Positions 1 through 7,228 of a DNA stretch of 10,482 nt are shown in pieces (positions within the stretch are counted from its first letter, which is position 1; each line of letters opens with the position of its first letter). Made by a program: the position numbers and the translations under genes. The DNA lies in NCBI GenBank assembly GCA_018065375.1, contig JAGHTJ010000025.1:1-10482 (forward strand), written 5' to 3'. Below the pieces are notes generated by a model. The model had not been told where the DNA came from. It ran no database searches and saw only the letters and a program-made list of their open reading frames with translations. This DNA is from Candidatus Equinaster intestinalis (lineage in GTDB: Bacteria > Bacillota_A > Clostridia > Oscillospirales > Acutalibacteraceae).

Positions 1-254
1 TTTCTTACGAAAAGGGTTATGAAATCACTATACCTGAAAATTTAAAGGATAAGGTTTTTGTAGCCGGTGCAAAGCTTGAAAACGGAAAACTCCTTACATC
101 AGGCGGCAGAGTGCTGGGCGCAACGGCGGTAGAAAAAACCTTGAATGATGCAGTTAAAACGGCATATACCTATGTGGAAAAAATCAGCTTCGGTAACGCC
201 TATTACCGCCACGATATAGGCGCAAAGGCGCTTGCCGCTTCGGAGGATAAATAA
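1..254 (+). CDS. purD: Phosphoribosylamine-glycine ligase, C-terminal end (partial)
   Basis: This is the 3' end of a gene entering from the left edge; the frame is read from base 3 and about 83 C-terminal residues are visible, ending at the TAA at 252-254. The visible part resembles the C-terminal domain of GAR synthetase: a VFVAGAKLENGKLLTSGGRVLG stretch is split here as VFVAGAKLENGK and LLTSGGRVLGATA, followed by a helix (EKTLNDAVKTAYTYVEKI) and a closing YYRHDIGAKAL motif. PurD ligates glycine to 5-phosphoribosylamine with ATP in the second step of de novo purine synthesis, in the cytosol. Its stop overlaps the purL start by one base, so the two are probably co-transcribed and translationally coupled. 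The ATP-grasp core lies outside the window, so the call rests on the C-terminal motifs and on the neighbouring purL. Confidence 0.88.
   Translation, partial: SYEKGYEITIPENLKDKVFVAGAKLENGKLLTSGGRVLGATAVEKTLNDAVKTAYTYVEKISFGNAYYRHDIGAKALAASEDK
242..246 (+). promoter_or_regulatory. Ribosome binding site of purL
   Basis: A GGAGG lies inside the last codons of purD, 7 bases before the ATG at 254. It supports this start and shows that purL translation begins on the purD coding end. Confidence 0.8.
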
Positions 255-3200
255 TGGTATACAGAATTTTCGTAGAAAAAAAGGCAGAGCTTGCAAACGA
301 GGCAAAGGCGTTGCTCTCTGATGCAAAAAATCTGCTCGGCATAAAAGGACTTACAAATGTTAGAATTATAAACAGATACGATGCCGAAAATATAACCGAG
401 GAGCTTTTCGATTATGCCGTTAAAACGGTATTTTCCGAGCCACAGCTCGATATTGCAACAAGTGAAATTGATTTAAAGGGCGGAATTTGTTTTGCTACCG
501 AGTACCTGCCCGGTCAGTTCGACCAGAGAGCCGATAGCGCCGCGCAGTGTATTCAGATAATATCTACCGGCGAGCGTCCTATAATTCGCTCGGCAAAGGT
601 TTATGTTCTTTACGGCGATTTAAGCGAAAGTGATATTGCCGAAATCAAAAAATATGTTGTAAACCCGGTTGAGGCGAGAATAGCCGAGCTTAAAAAGCCC
701 GAAACACTCAAAACCGAATACGAGCTTCCCACCACGGTAAAAACTCTTGAAGGTTTTATAAATTTAAGCAGAGCAGAGCTCGAAAAGTTCGTTGCCGATT
801 ACGGTCTTGCAATGGATGCCGATGATATTGCTTTTTGCCAGGAATATTTTAAATCGGAGCACAGAGACCCCACTATCACCGAAATTCGTATGATAGATAC
901 ATATTGGTCGGACCATTGCCGTCATACCACATTTTTAACGGTTATTGACAGCGTTAAGTTCGAAGACGAGCTTTTGCAGAATACATATAACGAGTATCTT
1001 GCGGTAAGGCGCGATATAGGCAGAACCAAGCCGATATGCCTTATGGATATTGCAACGGTTGCCGTAAAGCATCTGAAAAAGCAGGGTAAACTCGATAAGC
1101 TTGATGAATCGGAGGAAATCAATGCCTGCACCGTTAAAATCGAAATCGAGGCGGACGGCGTAAAGGAACCCTGGCTTCTCCTTTTCAAAAATGAAACACA
1201 TAATCATCCCACCGAAATTGAACCCTTCGGCGGCGCGGCTACCTGCATAGGCGGTGCTATCCGTGACCCGCTGTCGGGCAGAAGCTATGTTTACGGTGCT
1301 ATGCGTGTTACCGGTGCGGCAGACCCCACAAAGCCGGTAAGCGAAACAATCCCCGGCAAGCTTCCCCAAAGAAAAATAGTAACCACCGCGGCGGCGGGAT
1401 ATTCTTCATACGGTAACCAAATCGGTCTTGCTACGGGTATAGTTGATGAAATTTATCACCCCGGTTATGCCGCAAAGCGTATGGAAATAGGTGCGGTTAT
1501 AGCGGCAACCCCGGCAGAGAATGTAAGACGTGAAGTACCCGATCCCGGAGACGTTGTAATATTGCTCGGCGGCTCTACCGGCAGAGACGGTATAGGAGGC
1601 GCAACCGGTTCTTCCAAAGCACATAATGCTCATTCGGTTGAAACCTGCGGAGCCGAGGTTCAAAAGGGTAATGCACCCGAAGAAAGAAAGCTTCAGAGAC
1701 TTTTCCGCAACAGGCAGGCATGCCTTATGATAAAGCGCTGTAACGATTTCGGCGCCGGCGGTGTTTCGGTTGCGATAGGAGAGCTGGCGGACGGTCTTGA
1801 AATCAATCTTAATGCAGTTCCCAAAAAGTATGAGGGACTTGACGGTACCGAGCTTGCCATAAGCGAATCGCAGGAAAGAATGGCGGTTGTGGTTGAAAAA
1901 GAGAATGTTGATGCCTTCTTAAAGCTTGCAAATAAAGAAAACCTGCAGGCAGTACCGGTAGCCGTAGTAAAGGCAGAGCCTCGCCTTACCATGAATTGGA
2001 ACGGCAAAAAAATCGTAGACATCAGCCGTGAATTCTTAAATTCCAACGGTGCTGATAAGCATATTGATATTACCCCCGCGAAGGCGGAATATAAAGAAAA
2101 AGAAATTTGCGGCGGCTTTACCGAAAACTATAAAAAGCAGGCGGCAGACCTTAATATCTGCTCAAAACGCGGACTTTCCGAGCGCTTCGATTCCACTATC
2201 GGAGCAGGCACGGTGCTTATGCCGTTTGGCGGTAAAAATCAGCTTACCCCCATTCAGGCAATGGTACAGAAAATATCGGTAGAGAAAAAGCATACTGACG
2301 ATTGCTCGATGATGTCTTGGGGATATAATCCATTTATAACGAGCGAAAGTCCGTATCACGGCGCATATCTTGCCGTAATCGAATCGGTTTGTAAGCTTAT
2401 TGCAACCGGCGGCTCCTTTAATGATGTTTATCTTACATTCCAGGAGTATTTCGAGCACCCGAATAAGGACGGCAAACGTTGGGGCAAGCCCCTTGCGGCA
2501 TTGCTCGGCGCCTTTAAGGCACAGCTCGAGCTCGGCATAGGCTCTATCGGCGGTAAGGATTCCATGAGCGGCTCGTTTGAGGATTTAGATGTTCCGCCCA
2601 CACTCGTTTCCTTCGCCGTAACTACCGAAAAGGTAGAAAATATAGTTTCAAACGAGTTTAAAAAGGCGGGCAATAAGGTTTTCCTTATCCGTCCCGAATT
2701 TGACAGTAACGGACTTCCCAAAACGGATAGTCTTCTTAAAACATTTGATACCGTTACAAATCTTCTTCGTTCAGGTACTGCGGTTTCCTGCTATACACCG
2801 GGTATCGGCGGTATTGCCGAGGCTGTAATGAAGATGTCATTCGGTAACGGACTCGGCTTTGAGTATAACGAAAAGCTTACCGAAAAGGAAATCTTCGGTT
2901 ATAATTATGCCGCATTCCTGCTCGAAACCACCGAGGATATAGATGGCATATTTATCGGTACCGTTACCGATAACGCCGCCGTTTCCAAGGCGGGAGAGAG
3001 CATAAAGCTCGATGAATTGCTCGGCATTTACGAAGAAAAGCTTGAGGGTGTTTATTCCTGCAATATTAAGGATAGAAAAACACCTATGCAAAATTTCGAA
3101 TATAAGGCGCAGTCTTATCCGTCTGCACTTATTAAAACGGCAAAACCCAAGGTGCTCATTCCCGCTTTCCCGGGAACAAACTGCGAGTTTGATAGCGCAA

Positions 3201-3949
3201 AGGCGGTAGCCGATGCCGGAGCCGAGCCTGAAATTATGGTTATAAATAACCTTTCGAGCGAGGGCATTAAGCGAAGCGTTGAGGAGTTTGCCGAAAAAAT
3301 CAAGGCTTCTCAAATGATATTCGTTCCCGGCGGTTTTTCGGGCGGAGACGAGCCGGACGGCAGCGGTAAGTTCATCACGGCATTTTTCCGTAATGAGGCG
3401 GTAAAGGCCGGTGTTACCGATTTGCTCGATAACAGAAGCGGACTTATGTGCGGTATCTGTAACGGCTTCCAGGCTCTTATAAAGCTCGGTCTTGTGCCAT
3501 ACGGTAAGATTATTGATACCGATGAAAACTGCCCCACACTTACATTCAATACCATAGCCCGCCATCAATCGAGAATAGTAAGAACGAGGATTGCTTCCAA
3601 TAAGTCACCCTGGCTTGCTCTTATGAATGTCGGTGATATAGTAAGCGTTCCGATTTCACACGGCGAGGGTAGATTTTTGGCGTCAGATGAGCTTATAAAA
3701 GAGCTTGCGAAAAACGGCCAGATAGCCACACAGTATGTTGACTTAAGCGGCAACGCCACAAGCGATGTTCACTTTAATCCCAATGATTCGGCCTATGCCG
3801 TTGAGGGTATTACTTCACCCGATGGCAGAGTTTTCGGTAAAATGGGTCATAGCGAGCGCATAGGCTCGGGACTTTATAAAAACGTAACAGGAAACTACGA
3901 TATTCGTATGTTTGAATCAGCAGTTAAATATTTTAAGGGGGATATATAA
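254..3949 (+). CDS. purL: Phosphoribosylformylglycinamidine synthase, long fused form
   Basis: A 1231-residue FGAM synthase that converts FGAR, glutamine and ATP to FGAM in the fourth step of de novo purine synthesis (cytosolic). It is the long form in which PurS-like, synthetase and glutaminase parts are fused, with the length and motifs of the Firmicutes-type clade rather than the E. coli enzyme. Visible order: PurS-like N-terminus (about 1-90); linker with WSDHCRH at 218-224; first AIRS-like half with THNHPTEIEPFGG from 315; second half with DSTIGAG from 646 and GGKDSMSG from 766; class I glutamine amidotransferase from about 966. In the amidotransferase, the nucleophile is Cys1069 in GICNGFQ, and His1199 and Glu1201 in GHSER complete the triad. 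The frame is intact and no key residue is missing. The ATG at 254 overlaps the purD stop and has GGAGG 7 bases upstream. fhs follows with no gap. Confidence 0.97.
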   Translation: MVYRIFVEKKAELANEAKALLSDAKNLLGIKGLTNVRIINRYDAENITEELFDYAVKTVFSEPQLDIATSEIDLKGGICFATEYLPGQFDQRADSAAQCIQIISTGERPIIRSAKVYVLYGDLSESDIAEIKKYVVNPVEARIAELKKPETLKTEYELPTTVKTLEGFINLSRAELEKFVADYGLAMDADDIAFCQEYFKSEHRDPTITEIRMIDTYWSDHCRHTTFLTVIDSVKFEDELLQNTYNEYLAVRRDIGRTKPICLMDIATVAVKHLKKQGKLDKLDESEEINACTVKIEIEADGVKEPWLLLFKNETHNHPTEIEPFGGAATCIGGAIRDPLSGRSYVYGAMRVTGAADPTKPVSETIPGKLPQRKIVTTAAAGYSSYGNQIGLATGIVDEIYHPGYAAKRMEIGAVIAATPAENVRREVPDPGDVVILLGGSTGRDGIGGATGSSKAHNAHSVETCGAEVQKGNAPEERKLQRLFRNRQACLMIKRCNDFGAGGVSVAIGELADGLEINLNAVPKKYEGLDGTELAISESQERMAVVVEKENVDAFLKLANKENLQAVPVAVVKAEPRLTMNWNGKKIVDISREFLNSNGADKHIDITPAKAEYKEKEICGGFTENYKKQAADLNICSKRGLSERFDSTIGAGTVLMPFGGKNQLTPIQAMVQKISVEKKHTDDCSMMSWGYNPFITSESPYHGAYLAVIESVCKLIATGGSFNDVYLTFQEYFEHPNKDGKRWGKPLAALLGAFKAQLELGIGSIGGKDSMSGSFEDLDVPPTLVSFAVTTEKVENIVSNEFKKAGNKVFLIRPEFDSNGLPKTDSLLKTFDTVTNLLRSGTAVSCYTPGIGGIAEAVMKMSFGNGLGFEYNEKLTEKEIFGYNYAAFLLETTEDIDGIFIGTVTDNAAVSKAGESIKLDELLGIYEEKLEGVYSCNIKDRKTPMQNFEYKAQSYPSALIKTAKPKVLIPAFPGTNCEFDSAKAVADAGAEPEIMVINNLSSEGIKRSVEEFAEKIKASQMIFVPGGFSGGDEPDGSGKFITAFFRNEAVKAGVTDLLDNRSGLMCGICNGFQALIKLGLVPYGKIIDTDENCPTLTFNTIARHQSRIVRTRIASNKSPWLALMNVGDIVSVPISHGEGRFLASDELIKELAKNGQIATQYVDLSGNATSDVHFNPNDSAYAVEGITSPDGRVFGKMGHSERIGSGLYKNVTGNYDIRMFESAVKYFKGDI
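3935..3941 (+). promoter_or_regulatory. Ribosome binding site of fhs
   Basis: An AAGGGGG inside the last codons of purL, 8 bases before the ATG at 3950. It fixes the fhs start directly after the purL stop. Confidence 0.7.
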
Positions 3950-5623
3950 ATGACTTACAAATCAGATATTGAAATTGCGCAGGAGTGCCAAATGAAGCCG
4001 ATAGGCGAAATAGCCTATGCCGCTCATCTTTCTGCCGAGCAGATAGAGCCCTACGGCAAATATAAGGCAAAGGTTGACCTTTCGGTGCTGGATAGCGAGC
4101 GCAAAAACGGTAAACTCATTCTTGTAACTGCAATTACTCCTACACCGGCAGGTGAGGGCAAAACCACCACTACAATAGGTCTTGCAGATGGTCTTAAAAG
4201 AATAGGCAAGGATGTTACGGTTGCTCTGCGTGAGCCCTCTTTAGGACCGGTTTTCGGTGTTAAGGGCGGTGCCGCAGGCGGCGGATATGCACAGGTTGTA
4301 CCGATGGAGGATATAAACCTTCATTTTACCGGAGACTTCCACGCAATCGGTGCGGCGAATAACCTGCTTGCCGCAATGCTTGATAACCATATTCAGCAGG
4401 GCAATGAGCTGGGAATTGACGTAAAGAGAATTACCTGGAAGCGCTGTGTTGATATGAATGACCGTCAGCTTCGCTTTGTTGTAGACGGTCTTGGCGGTAA
4501 GGCAAACGGCGTACCGAGAGAGGACGGTTTTGATATTACCGTTGCAAGTGAAATTATGGCTGTTTTCTGCCTTGCAACCTCGATTACCGACCTTAAAAAA
4601 CGTCTTTCGAATATTATCGTTGGTTATACCTATGACGATAAACCGGTTACCGCTGGCGATTTAAAGGCGGTAGGCGCTATGACCGCACTTTTAAAGGACG
4701 CTCTTAAGCCTAACCTCGTTCAGACACTTGAGGGAACTCCCGCTTTTGTTCACGGCGGACCTTTTGCTAATATAGCCCACGGCTGTAACTCGGTTATTGC
4801 TACCAAAATGGCACTTAAAATGGGCGATTACACCGTTACCGAGGCAGGCTTCGGCGCCGATTTGGGAGCTGAAAAGTTCCTCGATATTAAATGCCGTAAG
4901 GCAGGTCTTACACCCGATGCGGTTGTTGTAGTAGCTACCGTAAGAGCCCTTAAAATGCACGGCGGTAAGGCTAAAACCGAGCTTAATAAGGAAGACCTCA
5001 CAGCCCTCGAAAAGGGTATTCCCAACCTGCTTCGCCACGTTTCAAATATCAAAAACGTTTATAAGCTTCCCTGCGTAGTTGCCGTAAACCGCTTCCCGAC
5101 CGATACCGATAATGAAATTGATTTTATCATCAAAAAATGCAGAGAGCTCGGAGTTAATACCGTTCTTTCAACCGTTTGGGCAGAGGGCGGAAAAGGCGGC
5201 GAGGAGCTTGCAAAAGAGGTTGTACGCCTTTGCGAAGAGGAGCAGGGTGATTTCACATTCTCCTATGAGCTGAACTGCAGTATTGAAGAAAAAATCACCG
5301 CAGTAGTAAAGAAAATTTACGGCGGAGACGGTATAAACATTATGCCGAATGCCAGAAAGCAGATAGAAACACTTACCAAGCTCGGCTTTGATAAATTGCC
5401 GGTATGTATTGCCAAAACGCAGTATAGCTTCTCCGATGATGCTTCAAAGCTCGGCGCCCCCGAAAACTTTACCGTAACGGTAAAAAATGTTAAGGTAAGC
5501 GCCGGCGCAGGATTTATAGTAGTTTTAACCGGCGATATTCTTACCATGCCGGGACTTCCCAAGAAACCTGCCGCCGAGGGCATTGACGTAGATGCTGACG
5601 GTAAAATCATAGGCTTGTTCTGA
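3950..5623 (+). CDS. fhs: Formate-tetrahydrofolate ligase
   Basis: A 557-residue formyltetrahydrofolate synthetase, the usual length for the family. It joins formate to tetrahydrofolate with ATP to give 10-formyl-THF in the cytosol, feeding purine ring formylation and, in acetogens, the methyl branch of the Wood-Ljungdahl pathway. The N-terminus has the expected MKPIGEIA motif, then the P-loop [12 protein letters not shown] (from residue 64, Lys71), [19 protein letters not shown] (about 94-112) and [18 protein letters not shown] (about 123-140). The middle holds [14 protein letters not shown] and [13 protein letters not shown], and the C-terminal part [12 protein letters not shown], all strongly conserved in the family. 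The start follows the purL stop without any gap, so the gene belongs to the purine operon, where its product supplies a cofactor for purine formyl transfers. The gene ends with TGA followed by an in-frame TAA, then a terminator. The operon placement alone does not show whether the cell is an acetogen. Confidence 0.98.
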   Translation: MTYKSDIEIAQECQMKPIGEIAYAAHLSAEQIEPYGKYKAKVDLSVLDSERKNGKLILVTAITPTPAGEGKTTTTIGLADGLKRIGKDVTVALREPSLGPVFGVKGGAAGGGYAQVVPMEDINLHFTGDFHAIGAANNLLAAMLDNHIQQGNELGIDVKRITWKRCVDMNDRQLRFVVDGLGGKANGVPREDGFDITVASEIMAVFCLATSITDLKKRLSNIIVGYTYDDKPVTAGDLKAVGAMTALLKDALKPNLVQTLEGTPAFVHGGPFANIAHGCNSVIATKMALKMGDYTVTEAGFGADLGAEKFLDIKCRKAGLTPDAVVVVATVRALKMHGGKAKTELNKEDLTALEKGIPNLLRHVSNIKNVYKLPCVVAVNRFPTDTDNEIDFIIKKCRELGVNTVLSTVWAEGGKGGEELAKEVVRLCEEEQGDFTFSYELNCSIEEKITAVVKKIYGGDGINIMPNARKQIETLTKLGFDKLPVCIAKTQYSFSDDASKLGAPENFTVTVKNVKVSAGAGFIVVLTGDILTMPGLPKKPAAEGIDVDADGKIIGLF

Positions 5624-5636
5624 TAAATTTAAAATT

Positions 5637-5674
5637 GCTCCGCACCTATTAACGGCGCGGAGCTTTCTTTTTTT
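5637..5674 (+). terminator. Intrinsic terminator of the purine/fhs operon
   Basis: GCTCCGC (5637-5643) pairs with GCGGAGC (5657-5663). After one A-C mismatch, CC (5645-5646) can pair with GG (5654-5655), leaving a 7-base loop. The stem is followed by a T-rich tract (5664-5674) with one C. It sits 13 bases after the fhs stop, which is typical rho-independent geometry, and it separates the metabolic operon from the glycan cluster. Confidence 0.93.
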
Positions 5675-5697
5675 GTCAACTTTTGTTCCCACCGATC

Positions 5698-5726
5698 TTG
5701 ACATGCATATATATAAGTGGTATAAT
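5698..5726 (+). promoter_or_regulatory. Consensus sigma-A promoter of the glycan cluster
   Basis: A perfect -35 TTGACA (5698-5703), a 17-base spacer and a perfect -10 TATAAT (5721-5726). The -10 is preceded by TG at 5718-5719, an extended -10. Transcription would start at about 5732-5734. The promoter begins only 24 bases after the terminator T-tract and points into the polysaccharide genes. A full match to both hexamers suggests strong constitutive initiation unless a repressor or leader acts. No start-site data are available. Confidence 0.9.
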
Positions 5727-5732
5727 ACAATA

Positions 5733-5847
5733 GTATATTATCGGGTTGTGTTTGTTTCGCTATTTCACGCTTGATTTATATAAATTACATATTTTCCATT
5801 TTGTAAAAAAATGGAGTGGCAAAGTGGTTTTAGGCGGTATTCTTATT
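5733..5847 (+). promoter_or_regulatory. 5' leader of the glycan operon
   Basis: About 115 bases lie between the predicted transcription start and the first likely start codon. The stretch is AT-rich and holds an 8-bp hairpin (5795-5815), a perfect 12-base palindrome ATTTATATAAAT (5774-5785) and an AGGCGG Shine-Dalgarno-like site (5832-5837). I recognise no known riboswitch class. Whether it regulates the operon is inference. Confidence 0.45.
5795..5815 (+). repeat. Leader hairpin (8-bp inverted repeat)
   Basis: TCCATTTT (5795-5802) pairs exactly with AAAATGGA (5808-5815) around a GTAAA loop. The 3' arm covers most of a GGAG (5813-5816) that lies 7 bases before an in-frame GTG at 5824. There is no T-tract after it, so it is not an intrinsic terminator. 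The stem is mostly A-T pairs, so its stability is moderate. Confidence 0.5.
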
Positions 5848-6360
5848 ATGAAAAATTTGCTTATATTAGGTAACGGTCAGTATGGTGCCGTTGTAAAAGA
5901 TATGGCTCTTGAAAGCGGAGATTTCGGTAGCATAGCATTCCTTGATGATTGCATTGAATTGGGCACAGCCGATACAGTCGGTAAATTGTCGGATTATGAA
6001 AAATTTAAAGAAAACTATCAATATGCTGTAGTTGCAATAGGAAATCCCACAGTACGTAAAAGATGGAGCGAGAAGCTGATAGATGCAGGGTATGAGATAC
6101 CGTGTATGATTTCAAAATATGCCTTTGTAAGCAATGTGGCTTCGCTTGGCACAGGCATCGTAGTTGAACCCAATGCAACGGTGCTTGCAAATGCTAAAAT
6201 CGGCGATGGAACCATAGTATGTTCAGGCGCCGTTATAAATCATAATGCAACTGTCGGTGAATACTGCCAGATTGATTGCAATGCAACCGTTATGGGCGGT
6301 GCAGAGATTAGTAACATTGCGAAGGTTGAAGCGGGTAAAACCGTCTACTGTAAGCAATAG
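5848..6360 (+). CDS. PglD/NeuD-family sugar O/N-acyltransferase
   Basis: A 170-residue protein of the PglD/NeuD/VioB-type acyltransferases, which transfer acetyl (or another acyl group) from acyl-CoA to an amino or hydroxyl group of a sugar. The N-terminus (1-70) is a Rossmann-like nucleotide-sugar-binding half starting MKNLLILGNGQYG and including VVAIGNPTVRKRW. Residues about 85-165 form a left-handed beta-helix of hexapeptide-like turns (VEPNATVLANAKIGDGTIV, then INHNATVGEYCQID). His132 in NHN matches the position of the catalytic His in PglD. The protein stops early: the usual closing coils and the VVGNPAK-like end are absent, and the sequence ends AKVEAGKTVYCKQ. I chose ATG 5848 because it begins the conserved MKNLLILG strand and has AGGCGG 10 bases upstream; the frame is open back to a TTG at 5746, and GTG 5824 is an alternative. 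The sugar transferase gene follows 19 bases later. The substrate is unknown. Confidence 0.85.
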   Translation: MKNLLILGNGQYGAVVKDMALESGDFGSIAFLDDCIELGTADTVGKLSDYEKFKENYQYAVVAIGNPTVRKRWSEKLIDAGYEIPCMISKYAFVSNVASLGTGIVVEPNATVLANAKIGDGTIVCSGAVINHNATVGEYCQIDCNATVMGGAEISNIAKVEAGKTVYCKQ

Positions 6361-6379
6361 GCTCTTAAAGGTGATTCTT

Positions 6380-7228
6380 ATGTTCTGGACTGTTATTTTA
6401 TCAATAATTTGTGTACTTGTTGCACTTTTTGCGGTAGTTTATATAATTGCCCTCATAAATAAACCTAAAACCGTTTTTGCCGATAAACCTGAAGAAAAAA
6501 ATCCGGTAGAAGGCAAAAAGGTTGAGTTTGTCGAAGATGATAGAGATGATTGTAATGCCGATGGCGTACGAGGTCATCTTGTAATAGTCGGAAATAGTGA
6601 AATTAAAGAAAGCTTTTATGCAAATTATGTAAAACGTATTTTGGATTTAATAATTTCATTTTTCGGCCTCGTAATTCTTTCGCCGCTATTTTTGATAATT
6701 ACCCTCGCTATTTATTTTGATGACCCCGGTCCGATTTTCTTTACTCAAAAGCGAGTTGGCAAGAATAAGAAATTTTTCAAACTGCATAAGTTTCGCTCGA
6801 TGAAGATGTCAACCCCTCATGATAAACCTACACATATGCTTGAAAATCCCGAGCAGTATATAACCAAGGTGGGAAAGTTTATCAGGGCTCATAGCCTTGA
6901 TGAAATTCCGCAAATTTGGGATATATTTATCGGTAATATGAGCATTGTAGGACCTCGACCGGCACTTTGGAATCAGTATTTTCTTACTGCCGAAAGGGAT
7001 AAATACGGAGCGAACGAAATAAAACCGGGACTCACCGGTTGGGCACAGATTAACGGCAGAGATACTCTGGAAATCCCCGAAAAAGCAAAACTTGACGGTG
7101 AATATGCGGCAAAACAGAGCTTTTGCATCGATGCTAAATGTTTCTTCGGAACAGTTTCAAAAGTTAAAGGTGATAGTTCTGTAGTTGAGGGAAATACGAA
7201 AAAAGAAATGGAAGCTGTGAACAAATGA
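6380..7228 (+). CDS. PglC/WbaP-type undecaprenyl-phosphate sugar phosphotransferase
   Basis: A 282-residue monotopic phosphoglycosyl transferase (bacterial sugar transferase family), which moves a sugar phosphate from a UDP-sugar to undecaprenyl phosphate and so starts a repeat unit at the inner membrane face. The catalytic domain spans about 83-268: a re-entrant hydrophobic helix (LDLIISFFGLVILSPLFLI) with the helix-breaking Ser101-Pro102, the motif KFRSMKM (138-143), the catalytic dyad Asp174-Glu175 in SLDEIPQ, the PRP motif (192-194) and KPGLTGWAQINGR (215-227). In front is an extra hydrophobic helix (residues about 3-26) and a charged, acidic linker of about 55 residues, absent from minimal PglC proteins (about 200 residues) and shorter than the multi-TM WbaP type. 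The start ATG 6380 has AAGGTGAT-like Shine-Dalgarno bases 6-12 upstream, and no later in-frame ATG precedes the catalytic domain. The stop overlaps the next start (ATGA). The sugar specificity cannot be read. Confidence 0.93.
   Translation: MFWTVILSIICVLVALFAVVYIIALINKPKTVFADKPEEKNPVEGKKVEFVEDDRDDCNADGVRGHLVIVGNSEIKESFYANYVKRILDLIISFFGLVILSPLFLIITLAIYFDDPGPIFFTQKRVGKNKKFFKLHKFRSMKMSTPHDKPTHMLENPEQYITKVGKFIRAHSLDEIPQIWDIFIGNMSIVGPRPALWNQYFLTAERDKYGANEIKPGLTGWAQINGRDTLEIPEKAKLDGEYAAKQSFCIDAKCFFGTVSKVKGDSSVVEGNTKKEMEAVNK

Noticed and set aside
2837..3568. A 243-codon open frame on the minus strand inside purL
   Set aside because: It lies wholly within the conserved purL coding sequence, shows no recognisable motif, and antisense open frames are expected from purL codon bias.
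5721..5742. Imperfect inverted repeat ATAATAC/GTATATTAT spanning the -10 box and start site, considered as an operator
   Set aside because: It needs a two-base bulge and is made almost only of A and T next to a TATAAT box, so chance explains it.
5746..5847. Upstream in-frame extension of the acyltransferase from a TTG at 5746
   Set aside because: The family's conserved N-terminus begins at MKNLLILG (5848). The TTG has no ribosome binding site and would leave a leader of only about 13 bases.
6245..6379. Upstream extension of the sugar transferase overlapping the acyltransferase end
   Set aside because: The added residues only mirror the acyltransferase in another frame; ATG 6380 has a good Shine-Dalgarno site and begins a hydrophobic helix.
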